DNA of 64,000 nt. Source: JAXMBX01 sp046349635. Lineage in GTDB: Bacteria; Planctomycetota; Planctomycetia; Planctomycetales; Planctomycetaceae. Position 1 is the first letter of the stretch. Every line of letters begins with the position of its first letter. Location of the stretch: NCBI GenBank assembly GCA_046349635.1, contig JAXMBX010000004.1:62001-126000 (forward strand), given 5' to 3'. Below the pieces are notes generated by a model that worked only from the letters and a program-made list of their open reading frames with translations, was not told the DNA's origin and did not search any database. This document shows, piece by piece, positions 1 through 8,802 of the stretch. Both the position numbers and the translations under genes were made by a program.

Positions 1-540
1 ATCTCGATCGAAGGGGTCGATCAATGCCCTCTCGAAGCCGCCACTTCCGTCCTCAGTGAAATGGGGGAGACCGTCTGCATGTGCGTCATGCGGATGGAAG
101 GAACTCTCACCGGGCAGATGATTCTTGCGTTCGACGATCCCAGCGGACTTGTCCTCGCCGATCTTCTGCTGGGCAAACCCGGGGGTACCTCCACCGAGTG
201 GGGGGAACTCGAAATCTCTTCCTCCCTGGAATCCATGAATATCATCGGCAGTGCCTACCTCAATGGCATTGCCCGTTACCTTTCCGTGGAAAATCAGCCC
301 CCGGTGACGCTGATCCCCTCTCCGCCGCTTTTTTTGCGGGATTTCGTCGAATCCCTTCTTGAATCGGCATTCGTCGAGCAGGCCCAGGCGGGAAGCCAGA
401 TCGTCTTCGCCAAGGCTCGTTTTCAGATGTCTGGCAATCCGCTCCGTTGGACTTTCCTGCTCATTCCTGATCCCGACTCACTGCACCGCCTCTCTGAACT
501 TCTCCTCACCCCCGCATCGGACTCCGGAGGGGGGACATGA
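1..540 (+). CDS. cheC: CheC-like chemotaxis protein, 5' end cut by the window
   Basis: The frame is open from base 1 and ends at 540, giving the last 179 residues of a CheC-family protein. CheC dephosphorylates CheY-P and binds CheD in the cytoplasm. The visible part has the core pattern of a glycine-rich strand pair followed by an E-x-x-N phosphatase motif in the helix LESMNIIG (E77, N80 of the fragment). The first copy of that motif, expected near the N-terminus, would lie upstream of the window. The stop overlaps the cheD start by 4 nt (ATGA), which fits a cheC-cheD pair. CheX is a possible alternative, but the cheD neighbour favours CheC. Confidence 0.8.
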   Translation: MSIEGVDQCPLEAATSVLSEMGETVCMCVMRMEGTLTGQMILAFDDPSGLVLADLLLGKPGGTSTEWGELEISSSLESMNIIGSAYLNGIARYLSVENQPPVTLIPSPPLFLRDFVESLLESAFVEQAQAGSQIVFAKARFQMSGNPLRWTFLLIPDPDSLHRLSELLLTPASDSGGGT

Positions 541-1058
541 ATCTCTCGGGCCAATCCCTCCCTTCCGCCGGAAAATTCAACTCCTCCGGCGAATGTCGCG
601 AGATCAAGGTCGGCATGGGAGACCTGCAAGTTGCCACCGGCCCCGTCGTGTTCCGGACTTTGCTCGGTTCCTGCGTTGGGCTGGCGTTGCATGACCCGCA
701 CCGTGCGATCGGAGGCCTGGCCCATGTTGTTCTCCCGAATTCAGGCGGAACTGCCGCACTCCCCGGAAAATATGCGGACACCGCGCTCCCGGAACTCCTC
801 CGCCAGCTTGTCTCCCAGGGAGCCCGGCGCACCAGCCTGACCGCGCGTATCGCCGGGGCTGCTAATATGTTCGCCACCACCCGGGCCAATCCGATTGGCG
901 AGCAGAATATCGCTGCCGTGGAATCTCTCCTCCGCGAGGCAAATATCCCGCTCATTGGCAGCCATTGCGGAGGAACGCAGGGACGAAGGATGACCTTCTT
1001 CCTGGAGAGCGGCAAGATTTTAATCGACGTCGTCGGTTCAATCACCACAGAGATATGA
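537..1058 (+). CDS. cheD: CheD chemoreceptor glutamine deamidase
   Basis: 173 residues, the usual CheD length. CheD deamidates glutamines on methyl-accepting receptors and is held by CheC. The family signature is visible: catalytic Cys46 in LLGSCVGLAL, His63 in GGLAHVVLP, and the later IAGAANMF segment. The start is supported by a strong GGAGGGG Shine-Dalgarno a few bases upstream and by the ATGA overlap with cheC. It belongs to a cheC-cheD-cheY-cheB run transcribed together. No receptor, CheA or CheW gene is in view. Confidence 0.93.
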   Translation: MNLSGQSLPSAGKFNSSGECREIKVGMGDLQVATGPVVFRTLLGSCVGLALHDPHRAIGGLAHVVLPNSGGTAALPGKYADTALPELLRQLVSQGARRTSLTARIAGAANMFATTRANPIGEQNIAAVESLLREANIPLIGSHCGGTQGRRMTFFLESGKILIDVVGSITTEI

Positions 1059-1126
1059 CCCCACCGTCTCATTCAATTCCACGAGGCATTTCCTTACAAT
1101 CGATTCGGCACCTGGAGTAACGTGGT

Positions 1127-1492
1127 ATGAACCAGCTCATGATCGTTGACGACGCCCTCATCATGCGGATGAAGATCCGTGAGATTGCCACCAAGGCGGG
1201 CTGGACCGTTGTCGCCGAAGCCTCGAATGGAGAAGATGCCGTTAAACTCTTCGACGAACTGCACCCCGATTTGGTCACCATGGACATGGTCATGCCCGGA
1301 ATGGATGGATTGACAGCGCTCCGTACGATTCGCGGAAGTCACCCCCACGCGAACGTGGTCATGGTCAGCGCCGTGAATCAAAAAGATAAACTTCGGGAAT
1401 GTATCCAGCTTGGGGCTGTGGATTTCGTGGTGAAACCGTTCGATCCCGTCGGATTGCAGTCTTTCTTTGAACACTATCGTCGGGATGAGTAA
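1127..1492 (+). CDS. cheY: CheY-like single-domain response regulator
   Basis: 121 residues forming one receiver domain and nothing else. The acid pocket D8/D9, phospho-acceptor D53 (LVTMDMVMPGMDG), S81 and K103 (VVKPFDP) are all present. As a stand-alone receiver it would carry the signal from CheA to the flagellar motor or another output, and CheC next door would remove the phosphate. A GGAG ribosome site lies before the start. cheB begins 3 nt after the stop. Confidence 0.92.
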   Translation: MNQLMIVDDALIMRMKIREIATKAGWTVVAEASNGEDAVKLFDELHPDLVTMDMVMPGMDGLTALRTIRGSHPHANVVMVSAVNQKDKLRECIQLGAVDFVVKPFDPVGLQSFFEHYRRDE

Positions 1493-1495
1493 CGA

Positions 1496-2545
1496 ATGGA
1501 ATCGATCCGTGTCCTGGTCGTGGATGACTCCGCCCTGTTTCGCACCCTCATGCGGAATGCGCTGACGGAGATCCCGGGCTGTGAGGTTGTGGGCAGCGTC
1601 GCTGACGGGGAAACCGCGCTCGCTCGAATTGACGAGCTCAAGCCCGATCTGGTCACGCTGGACGTTGAAATGCCCGGGATGAGTGGGATTGCCGTCCTCA
1701 AGGAACTCCGTAGGCGACGCTTGAAAACGCGGGTCGTCATGGTCAGCCGGCTCACCGCCGCCGGGGCGCAAGTCACGACCGATGCCCTCATGCAGGGGGC
1801 CTTTGACTTCATCCTGAAACCTCACGGCAAAGACCCCGCTGCGAATAAGGAAGCCCTAAGTTTAGCCCTTCGCGAAAAAATCCAAAGTCTCCAGGAAGCA
1901 CTCAATCCCGTTCCCCATTCCCCGCCGGAACCGACCGACCGGGAAGAACGCAAAACTCCGACAAAGCCCGCGACGACCTGCAAAGCCGTCATCATTGGCT
2001 CCTCGACCGGTGGCCCGGATGCCCTGGCCCAGCTTCTTCCCTATCTGAGCGTCGAACTCCCCGTTCCCGTCGTCGTTGTCCAGCATATGCCTGAGCGATT
2101 CACAGGCTCGCTTGCCAATCGTTTGAACGAGGCCAGCGATCTGGAGATTGTCGAAGCTGCCGACAAAATGCCCCTGAATCCCGGCAAGATTGTCATCGCT
2201 CATGGGGGCAAACATCTCCGACTCGTCCGCCGCCCCTCCGGCGCGGTCGTTGCGCAGCTCACCGAAGATCCGCACGAACATAGTTGCCGCCCTGCCGTCG
2301 ATTACACCCTCCGCTCTGCGGTCGATGCCTTTGACGGTCCCATCCTCGTGGTCATCCTCACCGGCATGGGGCGTGACGGCACCGAAGGCTGTCGTCTGGT
2401 CCGCCAACGCGGGGGACAAGTGATCGCACAACACTCCGACGGCTGCACCGTCTACGGCATGCCGAAATCCGTGATTGCTGCGGGTCAGGCCGATCAGATT
2501 CTCAGGCTCGCGGACATCGGCCCTGCCATCGAAGCCGCCGTCTGA
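1496..2545 (+). CDS. cheB: CheB protein-glutamate methylesterase
   Basis: 349 residues with the standard CheB layout: a receiver domain at 1-125 with phospho-acceptor D56 (LVTLDVEMPGMSG), a proline-rich linker near 140-160, and a methylesterase domain from about 165 to the end. The catalytic triad is visible as S170 in IIGSSTGG, H197 in VVQHMPERF and D294 in TGMGRDGTEG. It removes methyl groups from receptors and gives adaptation in chemotaxis. It is the last gene of the che run and faces the convergent hydrogenase/hyp operon. Confidence 0.95.
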   Translation: MESIRVLVVDDSALFRTLMRNALTEIPGCEVVGSVADGETALARIDELKPDLVTLDVEMPGMSGIAVLKELRRRRLKTRVVMVSRLTAAGAQVTTDALMQGAFDFILKPHGKDPAANKEALSLALREKIQSLQEALNPVPHSPPEPTDREERKTPTKPATTCKAVIIGSSTGGPDALAQLLPYLSVELPVPVVVVQHMPERFTGSLANRLNEASDLEIVEAADKMPLNPGKIVIAHGGKHLRLVRRPSGAVVAQLTEDPHEHSCRPAVDYTLRSAVDAFDGPILVVILTGMGRDGTEGCRLVRQRGGQVIAQHSDGCTVYGMPKSVIAAGQADQILRLADIGPAIEAAV

Positions 2546-2560
2546 TTTGAGCGTATCGCG

Positions 2561-2587
2561 GACGGCAGATTCGGTATTCGAGCCGTC
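2561..2587. terminator. possible stem-loop between convergent operons
   Basis: GACGGC (2561-2566) and GCCGTC (2582-2587) form a perfect 6-bp stem around a 15-nt loop in the 44-nt gap between the cheB stop and the hypE stop. Its position between converging genes suits a bidirectional terminator, but no T-run follows and the loop is long, so support is weak. Confidence 0.3.
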
Positions 2588-2589
2588 GT

Positions 2590-3644
2590 TCAGCAGATTC
2601 GAGGGAGAGGCGCTCCGGCGGACTCGTCCAACGGCATCGTCCGCCCCGTAGTGCGGGTCATCAGGACCGTCGAGAACTTCCGGGGGGTCACTTCGCCGAT
2701 GACACAGGCTTCCGCGCTTTGCGGAAATGTCCTGAGCAGGCTTAATGCAGGTTTCACGAGTTGCGGCGGAAAAACCGCGACGAACGTCCCTTCATTCGCC
2801 AGATGCCAGGGATCGAGCCCCAGAAGTTCGCAGACGGCTCGGACTTCGGGAGTTACGGGGAGTTTCGATTCATGAATTTCCAGACTGTGTGCACAGGCTT
2901 CGGCCGCTTCGTGCAGGATGGAGGTCACACCCCTCCGCGAGTTGCGTCCCCGGACGGCTTTCGCCGCGATTCCGTCCCTCTGCAGCGCATTCAAGGTGTG
3001 CAAGGGGGCACAATCGCTTTCCGGGACCGGCCTGAATCCGAACTCCTCGCGGGCACGCATAACACCGAGATCCCATGTCCTTTCCAATCGGACCGCTTAC
3101 AACCAGCGTCGGTGCGAGAGATGCCAGCGGAGGGTGAGGGGTGTGAGGACACTTTAATACCGGTCGTGGTGAAAAATTCCATCAGCTGCCCCCCTAGGGA
3201 CAACCTTCGTGTCACCGGTCACAATCGTGACGTCGCATTCCCGTGCCGCGTCGCGAACGGAATCGAACACGGCGTCGAGCGTGGACCAGGCAAGTCCTTC
3301 TTCAAGGATCATCCCGAGGCTGATCCACAGGGGGGCGCGCCCCGCTGACCGCGAGATCGTTGACCGTCCCGTACACCGCGAGCCGACCGATATTGCCCCC
3401 GGAAAAAAGAGGGGGGTGACGACGTAACCATCCGTGGTCATCGCCAGACGCTCCCCTTGCGGAACAGCGAGGTGAGCGCATCCGGTAACGAGCGGAGAAA
3501 CTCGTTGTCGAGAAGCGCTGCAGGATCCCGTTCGCGGATCAGTCGGCGGGTAGGTCGCCCCCCTCACCGTAATTCAAGGTAATTCGCTCTCCAGCGTCGT
3601 AGGGGAAGAGGACAACCTCCCTGGTCGTTCCCGGGTTCAGCCAT
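2590..3644 (-). CDS. hypE: HypE hydrogenase maturation factor, frame-broken in this sequence
   Basis: HypE dehydrates a thiocarbamoyl group on its C-terminal Cys to cyanide for the NiFe active site. The gene reads in several pieces. The N-terminal part has ERITLNYGEGG; the middle has MTTDGYVVTPLFFPG and IVTGDTKVVPRGAADG; the C-terminal part has LGLDPWHLANEG, IGEV and the terminal PRIC with the acceptor Cys. The natural start is taken as ATG 3644, overlapping the hypD stop in ATGGCTGA. At least four indels are needed, including an extra G near 3621-3625, and local pairs near 2940-2960 turn an expected RDATRGGV into RGRNSRRGV. Joined, the length is about 350 residues, normal for HypE. Sequencing error seems likelier than decay. 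Confidence 0.82.
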
Positions 3645-4732
3645 TGGCGACCGTCTCAGGGGGCGGGTACAGGAAGTAGGCTGCACAGGCCCCTTCGGAG
3701 GAGACCATTGGCGCAAGGGGAGTCTCCGGTGTGCATCGATTCCCAAGAGGGGCAATGGGGGAGCTTCAGGCGACCCGAAAGAACTTCCGCACTGCGACAT
3801 TCGTCATCGTGCGCTGCTTGGTGGGATTCTGTGCGAGGTATTTTAGTCGCGCATCGCGATGTGCCGATTCCGGTCGCAGGAGCAATCCCCCCAACGGAAT
3901 GACTCCAAAACCCCGCCACCAATCACCTGCCGCATAGACGTCGTTGATGAGATCCTGCGCTGCCCGGTTCCCCTCTTCTCGTACGCAGCGGGCGTAGCAG
4001 TTTTCGACGCGGGGCGTCTCCGCTTCGAGAAGTTCGACGCAACGCATCAGCCCGGCGACCAGATCCAGAGGTTCGAAGCCGGTAACCACGACAGGGTCTT
4101 GAATTCGTCGACAAACGCCGAGTAGCTGTCATAACCCACGACAGTGCGGGAACATGTCCTGCCGCAAGAAAACCCTGAACGGTTGGACGGATCGGAAAGA
4201 ATCGCCCGCATGGCCGGCTCCGCGGACATGATGCGTCAGGAGCAGAAATTGGAGAGCGGTGATGCTCCGCGAGGCGAACCGCCAGGGCCGTTGCAGGGGC
4301 TGTCGTCTCGGAAACCGACGGCCAGGAACACGACCTGCTTGTCGGCATGATGGCGTGCAAGCTCCAACGCATCGGAAGGAAGTAGACGATACGCACGTTC
4401 CCGCCCTGGGCTCGGGCCGACATCAGGGTCTCCCGGGATCTCCCCGGTATCCGCAACATGTCGCCAAAAGTTGCGAGGATGACATCCGGGCGTTTGGAGA
4501 GTTCGATCGCATCGTCAATCACCTCGGCGGGCGTGACACACACGGGGCATCCCGGTCCGTGAATCAGCTCGACGACCCCTTCCAGCGCGGATTCTATCCC
4601 ATGTCGCAACAGGCTGTGGGTCTGTCCGCCGCAAACATCCATGATGACCCAACGGCGCGTGGCAATCCGGCGCAGGTCCGCCAGCTGGCGACGGAGCAGA
4701 TCCGCGTCCCGGAATTCGTCCAGGTACTTCAT
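3637..4732 (-). CDS. hypD: HypD Fe-S maturation protein, frame-broken in this sequence
   Basis: HypD holds a 4Fe-4S cluster and, with HypC, assembles the Fe(CN)2CO group. The N-terminal third is intact: MKYLDEFRD, IMDVCGGQTHSLLRHGIE and ELIHGPGCPVCVTP. The rest is spread over three frames: SDALELARHHADKQVVFLAVGF, then ETTAPATALAV, then VVGYDSYSAFVDEF, VTGFEPLDLVAG, WRGFGVIP, CRSAEVLSGRLK and finally MVSSEGACAAYFLYPPPE. With frames joined it ends at 3637 and is about 365 residues, the family length. At least five single-base changes are needed, for example a lost C near 4380 and a gained C near 4320. It overlaps hypC by 4 nt and hypE by 8 nt. Confidence 0.83.
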
Positions 4733-4983
4733 GCGGACTCTCCGATCTCGCCAATGGAATTTCCAAGTGAATTCAGCGTTCGCAACAGTTCTTCCGCCGC
4801 CATCGCGTCAATGACCGCCAGGCCGATTCCCGCATGCACCAGAACATAGTCTCCCACGTCGGCTTCGGTCACACAGGCCATCTGGCAATTTCGTCGAATC
4901 CCCCCAAATTCGATTTCCGCCAACGCGGTCAGGGGATCGCGATCGATCCAGAGTGTGACTCGGCCCGGTATGCCCAGACACAT
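4729..4983 (-). CDS. hypC: HypC/HupF-type hydrogenase chaperone
   Basis: 84 residues starting MCLGIPGRV, which supplies the essential Cys2 after Met removal. HypC carries the iron-ligand group with HypD and docks on the large-subunit precursor. The upstream in-frame extension is rejected because the family always starts MCLG/MCLA. The start lies 2 nt after the hypF stop and the end overlaps hypD by 4 nt, so the order hypF-hypC-hypD-hypE is tightly coupled. Confidence 0.93.
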   Translation of the reverse strand: MCLGIPGRVTLWIDRDPLTALAEIEFGGIRRNCQMACVTEADVGDYVLVHAGIGLAVIDAMAAEELLRTLNSLGNSIGEIGESA

Positions 4984-4985
4984 GA

Positions 4986-7283
4986 TTACGTTCCTTTTTC
5001 GCGACGGAGAAGAGAAGCGGCAATCACCAGTTGCCCGACTGCCAAGCCTCCATCGTTCGGGGGGATACACCCCGGGCGTCCCAGCGGCGGTCCGGATTCA
5101 GGCCAGGCATCACTGATTGCTTCGACGAGGAAACGATTTTGAAAGACTCCCCCGCCCAGTACCACGGGGAGGCCGAAACGGGTTGATAACTCCACGATAC
5201 CATTCGCCAATCCGCGATGGAATCGGGTCGCCAGCTCCGAGGGAGAGGCATCCGAGAGAAAATCCTTCAACAGTTGATCGAATGCCGGTCGCCAGTCGAG
5301 TTCCCAAACCGGTCCTTCCGTAATGTCGAATCGGTATGCTCCGGTCACCGTGGACGTGCAGGCTGACTCCAGGCACATGGCTGCAAAACCTTCGGACTGG
5401 ACTTCGTTCCTTCCGAGGATGATCGCTGCCGCGGCATCGAACAGGCGACCTGCGCTGGTGGTGGTCGAACCGCGCGAAAGGGAACAGAGATTGATTATCG
5501 GTTCCCATTGGTCGAGTGGGATCTGCAGTCGCTCCCGAATTCGTCCCCACGGAACTTCTTTCAACTGAGTCAAAACACCTGCAACCGCTCGGAAAATCTG
5601 TCGCGACGCGAATTCACCACCGATCAGTTGAAAGGGACGAATCGAACCGACGCGTTCAAAGGTTTCCAACCGTGCGCGGAGAATCTCACCACCCCAGATT
5701 GACCCATCCGGTCCCAGGCCCGTTCCGTCAAATGCCACCCCCAGGACTTCCCGGTCGAGCCACCCCTGTTCTACCATTCCCGCCGCGACGTGGGCATGAT
5801 GGTGCCAGACACGCAACGAGTGAAGTGCGGATGTTTCGGCGTACAGCGTGGGGTAATAGTCCGAATGGTGATCCGTGACGTAGTGTTCCGGCATCACTCC
5901 ATACAGCCGTTGTAAGGCATCGAGGCGTTCTCCCCATCGGGCGCGGGTGCCGTCTGATTCCAGGTCACCGACGTGCGGGGCCAAGACCGATTGACCGCCG
6001 TTGGAGATCGCAATGCTGTTCTTTTGATGTCCCCCCAGGGCAATCAAGGGAGGAATCCCTTCGAGGGGAAGCGGGAGCGGCGCCAGGCCTCGGGCGGCCC
6101 GAATGGCGACCTTGCGACCAGCCATCACCCGGACCACGCTGTCATCGAGAGGGTGAGAAATTGGCCGATCGTGGTGGACGAACAGATCGGCAATTCCGGA
6201 GAGTGTCCGTTCCGCCTCCACGGGATCCACCGCCAGCGGCTCTCCTTCCAGGTTGCCGCTTGTTGCCACAATCGGTCGCTGAAACCGGCGCAGAACCTCC
6301 GCATGCAGAGGGGTCGTCGGAAGCATGACCCCAACCGATCCGATTTCCCCCGACACGGTTTCAGCCAAGCGAGAGGATCGACGGCGAGAGAGTAACACGA
6401 TTGGGTTCGCGGGATCGGAGAGTGATTCTCGCTCGACAGAATCGATCATCGCAATCTTCTCAGCCTGTTCCACACTCTCGCACATGACGGCCAACGGTTT
6501 TTCCGGGCGATGTTTGCGTTCCCGCAATCTCGTCACCGCCTTCTGATTTGTCGCGTCTGCCCACAGTTGATATCCCCCCACGCCTCGCACGGCCACGATC
6601 TTCCCCTCTTCCAGGACGGCGAGGATGCAAGCGATGATGTCTTTAGTCTCAAGACATTCTCCGTGCCCATCTGCACACCACAGACGGGGACCGCAGTTTG
6701 CACAGGCGATTGTCTGGGCGTGGAAGCGGCGATCGGATGGGGCATCATATTCTCGCTGGCATTCCGGACAGAGAGGGAATGCCTGGAGGGTCGTACGGGA
6801 GCGATCAAAGGGCATGTCGGTCAATACGGAATATCGAGGTCCGCAGGTGGCACATGTCGTCAACCAGTATCCATGCCGACGCTGCGAGGGCTGCCGAACC
6901 TCTTGCAGGCAGTCCGGGCACACCGCCACATCCAGGGGGAGTTGCGCTGTCGAAAGATCGGCCTCAACGGAGGCTTCAATCCGAAAGGGCGACGGGATCT
7001 CCCATGATGGATCTTGGACAACTTCGCTGGAGAGAACTCTGTATCCTGGTGGAAGGATCTTTGTGAGGGCTTCCATGACCTCTGGAACCGTCAAGCGGAC
7101 GGCAGAGAAGAAGACTTCCACCCCCTCGGAGGTATTTCTGCAAAATCCTCCCCACCCCTGCGCGGCGGCGAATCGGGACAGGCGAGGACGCAACCCACAG
7201 CCCTGCACACCGCCATTCAGCAGCAATCTCACGGCAGGGACTTGAAGTGGCTCGGTCTCAGCGAGCGGCAGCTTGAGAGGCAT
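4986..7283 (-). CDS. hypF: HypF carbamoyltransferase
   Basis: HypF makes the carbamoyl-adenylate used for the cyanide ligands. The 765-residue product has all domains in order: acylphosphatase at about 15-95 (GVQGCGLRPRLSRFA), two zinc fingers at about 120-195 (CPDC...CATC and CPEC...CANC), a YrdC-like domain, and a Kae1-like domain (VAFDGTGLGPDGSIWGGE and VLGGGVFQNRFL). ATG 7283 (MPLKLPLAE) is preferred over the upstream start; it overlaps hypB by 26 nt. The reading frame is intact although hypD and hypE just downstream are broken. Confidence 0.95.
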   Translation of the reverse strand: MPLKLPLAETEPLQVPAVRLLLNGGVQGCGLRPRLSRFAAAQGWGGFCRNTSEGVEVFFSAVRLTVPEVMEALTKILPPGYRVLSSEVVQDPSWEIPSPFRIEASVEADLSTAQLPLDVAVCPDCLQEVRQPSQRRHGYWLTTCATCGPRYSVLTDMPFDRSRTTLQAFPLCPECQREYDAPSDRRFHAQTIACANCGPRLWCADGHGECLETKDIIACILAVLEEGKIVAVRGVGGYQLWADATNQKAVTRLRERKHRPEKPLAVMCESVEQAEKIAMIDSVERESLSDPANPIVLLSRRRSSRLAETVSGEIGSVGVMLPTTPLHAEVLRRFQRPIVATSGNLEGEPLAVDPVEAERTLSGIADLFVHHDRPISHPLDDSVVRVMAGRKVAIRAARGLAPLPLPLEGIPPLIALGGHQKNSIAISNGGQSVLAPHVGDLESDGTRARWGERLDALQRLYGVMPEHYVTDHHSDYYPTLYAETSALHSLRVWHHHAHVAAGMVEQGWLDREVLGVAFDGTGLGPDGSIWGGEILRARLETFERVGSIRPFQLIGGEFASRQIFRAVAGVLTQLKEVPWGRIRERLQIPLDQWEPIINLCSLSRGSTTTSAGRLFDAAAAIILGRNEVQSEGFAAMCLESACTSTVTGAYRFDITEGPVWELDWRPAFDQLLKDFLSDASPSELATRFHRGLANGIVELSTRFGLPVVLGGGVFQNRFLVEAISDAWPESGPPLGRPGCIPPNDGGLAVGQLVIAASLLRREKGT

Positions 7284-7953
7284 GAGTCCTCCTCGCCAGC
7301 CACTCCTGACGGCGCACTTCCAGAAGGTGACACCAATCCGCAATCCCTTCGCCGCTCACAGCCGACACTCCCTGAATGACAAGATCACCGCGGACCTGTT
7401 GAGCATCGGAGGTGACATTCGCCAGGGAGAACGGCACGTACGGAAGCAAATCAATCTTACTGATCACGCAGACGTCGCTCGTTCGAAATGCTTTGGGATA
7501 CTTCCCAGGCTTGTCGTCCCCCTCCGTCACGCTCAGCACCACCACGCGCACGTGCTCTCCCAGGTCGTACGACGAGGGGCAGACAAGATTCCCGACGTTC
7601 TCGATCACCAGGATGTCGATCGCATTCAAGTCGAGTTCAGTTAGTCCCCTTCTCACCAGGTCAATTTCCAGGTGGCAGGCCCCACCCGTGGATAATTGCC
7701 TGACCGGAACCAAAGGGGCGAGCCGGTCTGCATCCCGCGTTGTGGCGATGTCGCCGACCAGAACCCCCAATCGTAAACGGGTTCCCCAATGCCGGGCCAT
7801 GGCCTGTAACAAGGATGTCTTACCCGCACCGGGGGAAGAGATCATGTTGATGCACAGGATTCCCCGTTCTTCAAGCTCGGCGCGAAGTCTCGCCGCGTCG
7901 GCGTTTTGCCGGCTGCGGACATCCAGGTTCAGGGGAACTGTCACATTGCTCAT
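7258..7953 (-). CDS. hypB: HypB GTPase, nickel insertion
   Basis: 231 residues. HypB is a G-protein that works with HypA to deliver nickel to the hydrogenase large subunit. The P-loop SSPGAGKTSL (39-48), a D-x-x-T-like GDIATTRD stretch, the metal pair C93-H94 in GGACHLEIDLV, and the SKIDLLPYV base-recognition segment are all visible. It lacks both the N-terminal CXXCGC site and the His-rich stretch seen in some HypB proteins, so it is probably not a nickel store. The start overlaps the hypA end by 4 nt. Confidence 0.95.
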   Translation of the reverse strand: MSNVTVPLNLDVRSRQNADAARLRAELEERGILCINMISSPGAGKTSLLQAMARHWGTRLRLGVLVGDIATTRDADRLAPLVPVRQLSTGGACHLEIDLVRRGLTELDLNAIDILVIENVGNLVCPSSYDLGEHVRVVVLSVTEGDDKPGKYPKAFRTSDVCVISKIDLLPYVPFSLANVTSDAQQVRGDLVIQGVSAVSGEGIADWCHLLEVRRQEWLARRTHASQAAAR

Positions 7954-8357
7954 CGGTAGCTTCCTGAGAGGGAATGAGGAGCGACCCTGTCGGGGGAGGA
8001 GATCTTGTCATCTTCCATCGTTCCGTCGAGACTCACAAGTCGCAACTCGTCGCCGGAGACGATATGTACGTCGGTTGTCTGGCAGTGCGGGCAGACAAAC
8101 CGAAAGTTCACGACTTCAAAGTGTTTCGTACAGGCCCGGCACTCGGCGGTGAGAGGGACAGTGTCGATCTGCAATTCAACGGGAGGTGCAAAATAATCGG
8201 GCTGAAGGTCCTCAAAGGCGGAGCGAACCAACAGCGGTTCGACGCCGGAAAATAAGCCGATGGAAATTCGAATCGAGCGGAGCGCTCGGACGCACCGTTC
8301 CCGGCAGATCTGTTGGACCTGTTCGAGAAGGGTTCGGACGAGCGAACTCTCATGCAT
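7950..8357 (-). CDS. hypA: HypA nickel metallochaperone
   Basis: The start is set at MHESSLVRTLL because HypA needs the N-terminal MHE, whose His2 binds nickel. The structural zinc site is C73-x2-C76 and C89-x2-C92 (CRACTKHFEVV, CPHCQ). At 135 residues it is a little longer than the usual 113-118; the extra length is a C-terminal tail after the zinc domain. It overlaps the protease gene by 8 nt upstream and hypB by 4 nt downstream. Confidence 0.94.
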   Translation of the reverse strand: MHESSLVRTLLEQVQQICRERCVRALRSIRISIGLFSGVEPLLVRSAFEDLQPDYFAPPVELQIDTVPLTAECRACTKHFEVVNFRFVCPHCQTTDVHIVSGDELRLVSLDGTMEDDKISSPDRVAPHSLSGSYR

Positions 8358-8802
8358 GAATTGCCTCCTCCTTGTGAATCTGGGTGGCCAACAGGTCGGC
8401 GGCATCGCGCACCGCATCACAAGGTGTGCTGAACGGCGTCCAGGTAACCCCGTCGATCGTCCGAAGTTCCACGGATGTATCGAGCAACTTCAACTCTTGG
8501 GCGTATTCCAAGACTTCTGCCAGAGTGAGGTCATGCGTTCCTCCGCGTATCAAAGTCGGCAAAGTCTGCTCCGGCCAGATCCACGTCCGCAAGTATCCCG
8601 GAGTCTTTCCCGCTGCGGCGTCGCACAGCAACAGCCGCCGATTTGTCGGCAGGCAGTCCAGCAGGTCGACCGGCTGGGAAAGCATCCGCGCATCCGCCTT
8701 GTCCCAACCTCGCTCATGCAGTTCTCCCACGACCAGCCAACCTGCCTGGTCGTCACCATGTGGGCTTCCGAGTCCGAGGATCAGCGGACGGGGAGCCATC
8801 AT
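8350..8802 (-). CDS. NiFe hydrogenase maturation endopeptidase (HycI/HyaD family)
   Basis: About 150 residues beginning MMAPRPLILGLGSPHGDDQ. The family trims the C-terminal tail of the large subunit after nickel insertion. The N-terminal LGLGSP.GDD motif (D17/D18 region) and a downstream His in GGTHDLTLAEV fit the nickel-sensing residues. Two ATGs (8802 and 8799) compete; both overlap the large-subunit stop, so the protease is coupled to its own substrate gene. The substrate has a matching short tail after its last active-site Cys. Confidence 0.88.
   Translation of the reverse strand: MMAPRPLILGLGSPHGDDQAGWLVVGELHERGWDKADARMLSQPVDLLDCLPTNRRLLLCDAAAGKTPGYLRTWIWPEQTLPTLIRGGTHDLTLAEVLEYAQELKLLDTSVELRTIDGVTWTPFSTPCDAVRDAADLLATQIHKEEAIHA

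Noticed and set aside
1094..1825. 243-codon minus-strand frame across cheY and cheB
   Set aside because: Antisense to two response-regulator genes; it mirrors their similar sequences.
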